Shown one piece after another: positions 63,404 through 64,000 of a stretch of 64,000 nucleotides of DNA. The number at the start of each line of letters is the position of its first letter. The stretch's first letter is position 1. The DNA is from Alteromonas sp. V450 (GTDB taxonomy: Bacteria; Pseudomonadota; Gammaproteobacteria; Enterobacterales; Alteromonadaceae): the NCBI RefSeq assembly GCF_001885075.1, contig NZ_MODU01000004.1, positions 3,596,001 through 3,660,000 on the forward strand, read 5' to 3'. The position numbers and the translations under genes were made by a program. A model generated the notes under the pieces. The model did not search any database. It worked only from the letters and a program-made list of their open reading frames with translations, and had not been told where the DNA came from.

Positions 63404-64000
63404 TGACTACGGTTGTTTCAAGACAAGATAGCACGAGGGAGTTCGCCTTTGAAAAGGCGGACTTCAAAAACGTGCAGCAAATGTTGTTTAAAAAAGCAGG
63501 AATAAACTTATCTGACGCAAAAGAAGCGATGGTATACAGCAGGCTAGCGCGGCGAATTAGGGCAAGAAATCTGCGCAGTTTTAATGAATACCTTGCTTTA
63601 GTGAATAAGTCCGAGTCAGAGTTAGAGCAGTTTATCAATGCGCTAACCACAAACTTAACCTCTTTTTTTCGCGAGCCGCATCACTTTACTGCCCTGGCTG
63701 ATTATCTTAGCCAGCATAACGTTACCACTATTTGGTGCGCAGCGAGCTCTACCGGCGAAGAACCCTATTCAATTGCGATGGTAGTGGCAGAAGCGTACGG
63801 AAGTTTTAAAACGCCGGTAAAAATTATTGCGTCCGACATAGACAGCAAAGTTCTGGCTAAAGCTAGGGCCGGTGTTTACCCCTTAGCGTCTATTGCGAAA
63901 ATCCCCCAACATCGACAAAAGCAGTTTTTCCACAAAGGAAAAGGGGCTAATGAAGGCAAAGTTAAAGTGGTGGACGAATTGCGCAACATGGTGCAGTTCA
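63403..64000 (+). CDS. cheR: Chemoreceptor methyltransferase CheR (cluster B, 3' partial)
   Basis: The frame is open from ATG 63403 to the window end (199 complete codons). It matches CheR of cluster A throughout: L-F-K-K-A-G-I-N-L-S-D, F-I-N-A-L-T-T-N-L-T, F-F-R-E-P-H-H-F and W-C-A-A-S-S-T-G-E-E-P-Y-S-I-A. The N-terminal 17 residues differ. It is cut by the window edge before the C-terminal part; cheD and cheB are expected downstream if the duplication is complete. Confidence 0.95.
   Translation, partial: MTTVVSRQDSTREFAFEKADFKNVQQMLFKKAGINLSDAKEAMVYSRLARRIRARNLRSFNEYLALVNKSESELEQFINALTTNLTSFFREPHHFTALADYLSQHNVTTIWCAASSTGEEPYSIAMVVAEAYGSFKTPVKIIASDIDSKVLAKARAGVYPLASIAKIPQHRQKQFFHKGKGANEGKVKVVDELRNMVQF

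Overview
The window looks like chromosomal DNA of a marine gammaproteobacterium of the Alteromonadales, most likely Alteromonas or a close relative. The basis is gene content and order: a complete MSHA-type pilus locus, the mreBCD-maf-rng-yhdP-nit-tldD block, ArcA, darP/pmbA, mutY-yggX, and F7 (Che2)-like chemotaxis clusters. The assignment rests on recognition, not on a database search.

Layout. (1) 1-15277, + strand: mshJ (5' cut by the window edge), K, L, M, N, E, G, F, then prepilins mshB, A, C, D, O, then mshP and the giant mshQ. Genes are mostly overlapping or nearly so, as in one long assembly-and-subunit operon. MshE carries an N-terminal MshEN-type c-di-GMP binding region. (2) 15538-28916: mreB, mreC, mreD, maf, rng, yhdP, nit, tldD on +, a short reverse pair (an unknown small protein and darP), then pmbA on +. 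An intrinsic hairpin sits exactly between mreB and mreC. (3) 28913-33180: an AraC-type regulator divergent from a GH2 beta-galactosidase. (4) 33202-39929, - strand: arcA, a membrane histidine kinase, glgA, rsmC, trmB and an alpha/beta hydrolase. (5) 40062-41724: mutY, yggX and tRNA-Phe with a strong promoter and terminator. A duplicated tRNA 3' end lies 119 bp downstream of the matching part of the tRNA, and an AT-rich orphan envelope protein and a solitary substrate-binding-like protein follow. (6) 44034-64000, + strand: two consecutive, paralogous chemotaxis clusters. Cluster A is receptor-cheY-cheA-cheW-PAS receptor-cheR-cheD-cheB. Cluster B repeats the order with an extra PAS receptor and runs off the window inside cheR.

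The chemotaxis region is the most unusual part. CheY and CheW of the two clusters are each about 83% identical by eye. The gene order matches the Pseudomonas Che2/F7 layout. The soluble receptors carry arrays of 2 or 4 PAS units with an exact 366-nt period and end in a W-E-x-F pentapeptide of the CheR-docking kind. Both CheA proteins have repeated FGFF/FGLF motifs where a P2 domain would be expected. The membrane receptor-like protein heading each cluster has a CheZ-like D-x-x-x-Q motif and a conserved VELF tail, and no cheZ is present. A plausible reading is that this protein combines a receptor hairpin with a CheY-P phosphatase-like segment. That is inference and needs testing.

No IS element, CRISPR array or prophage was seen.
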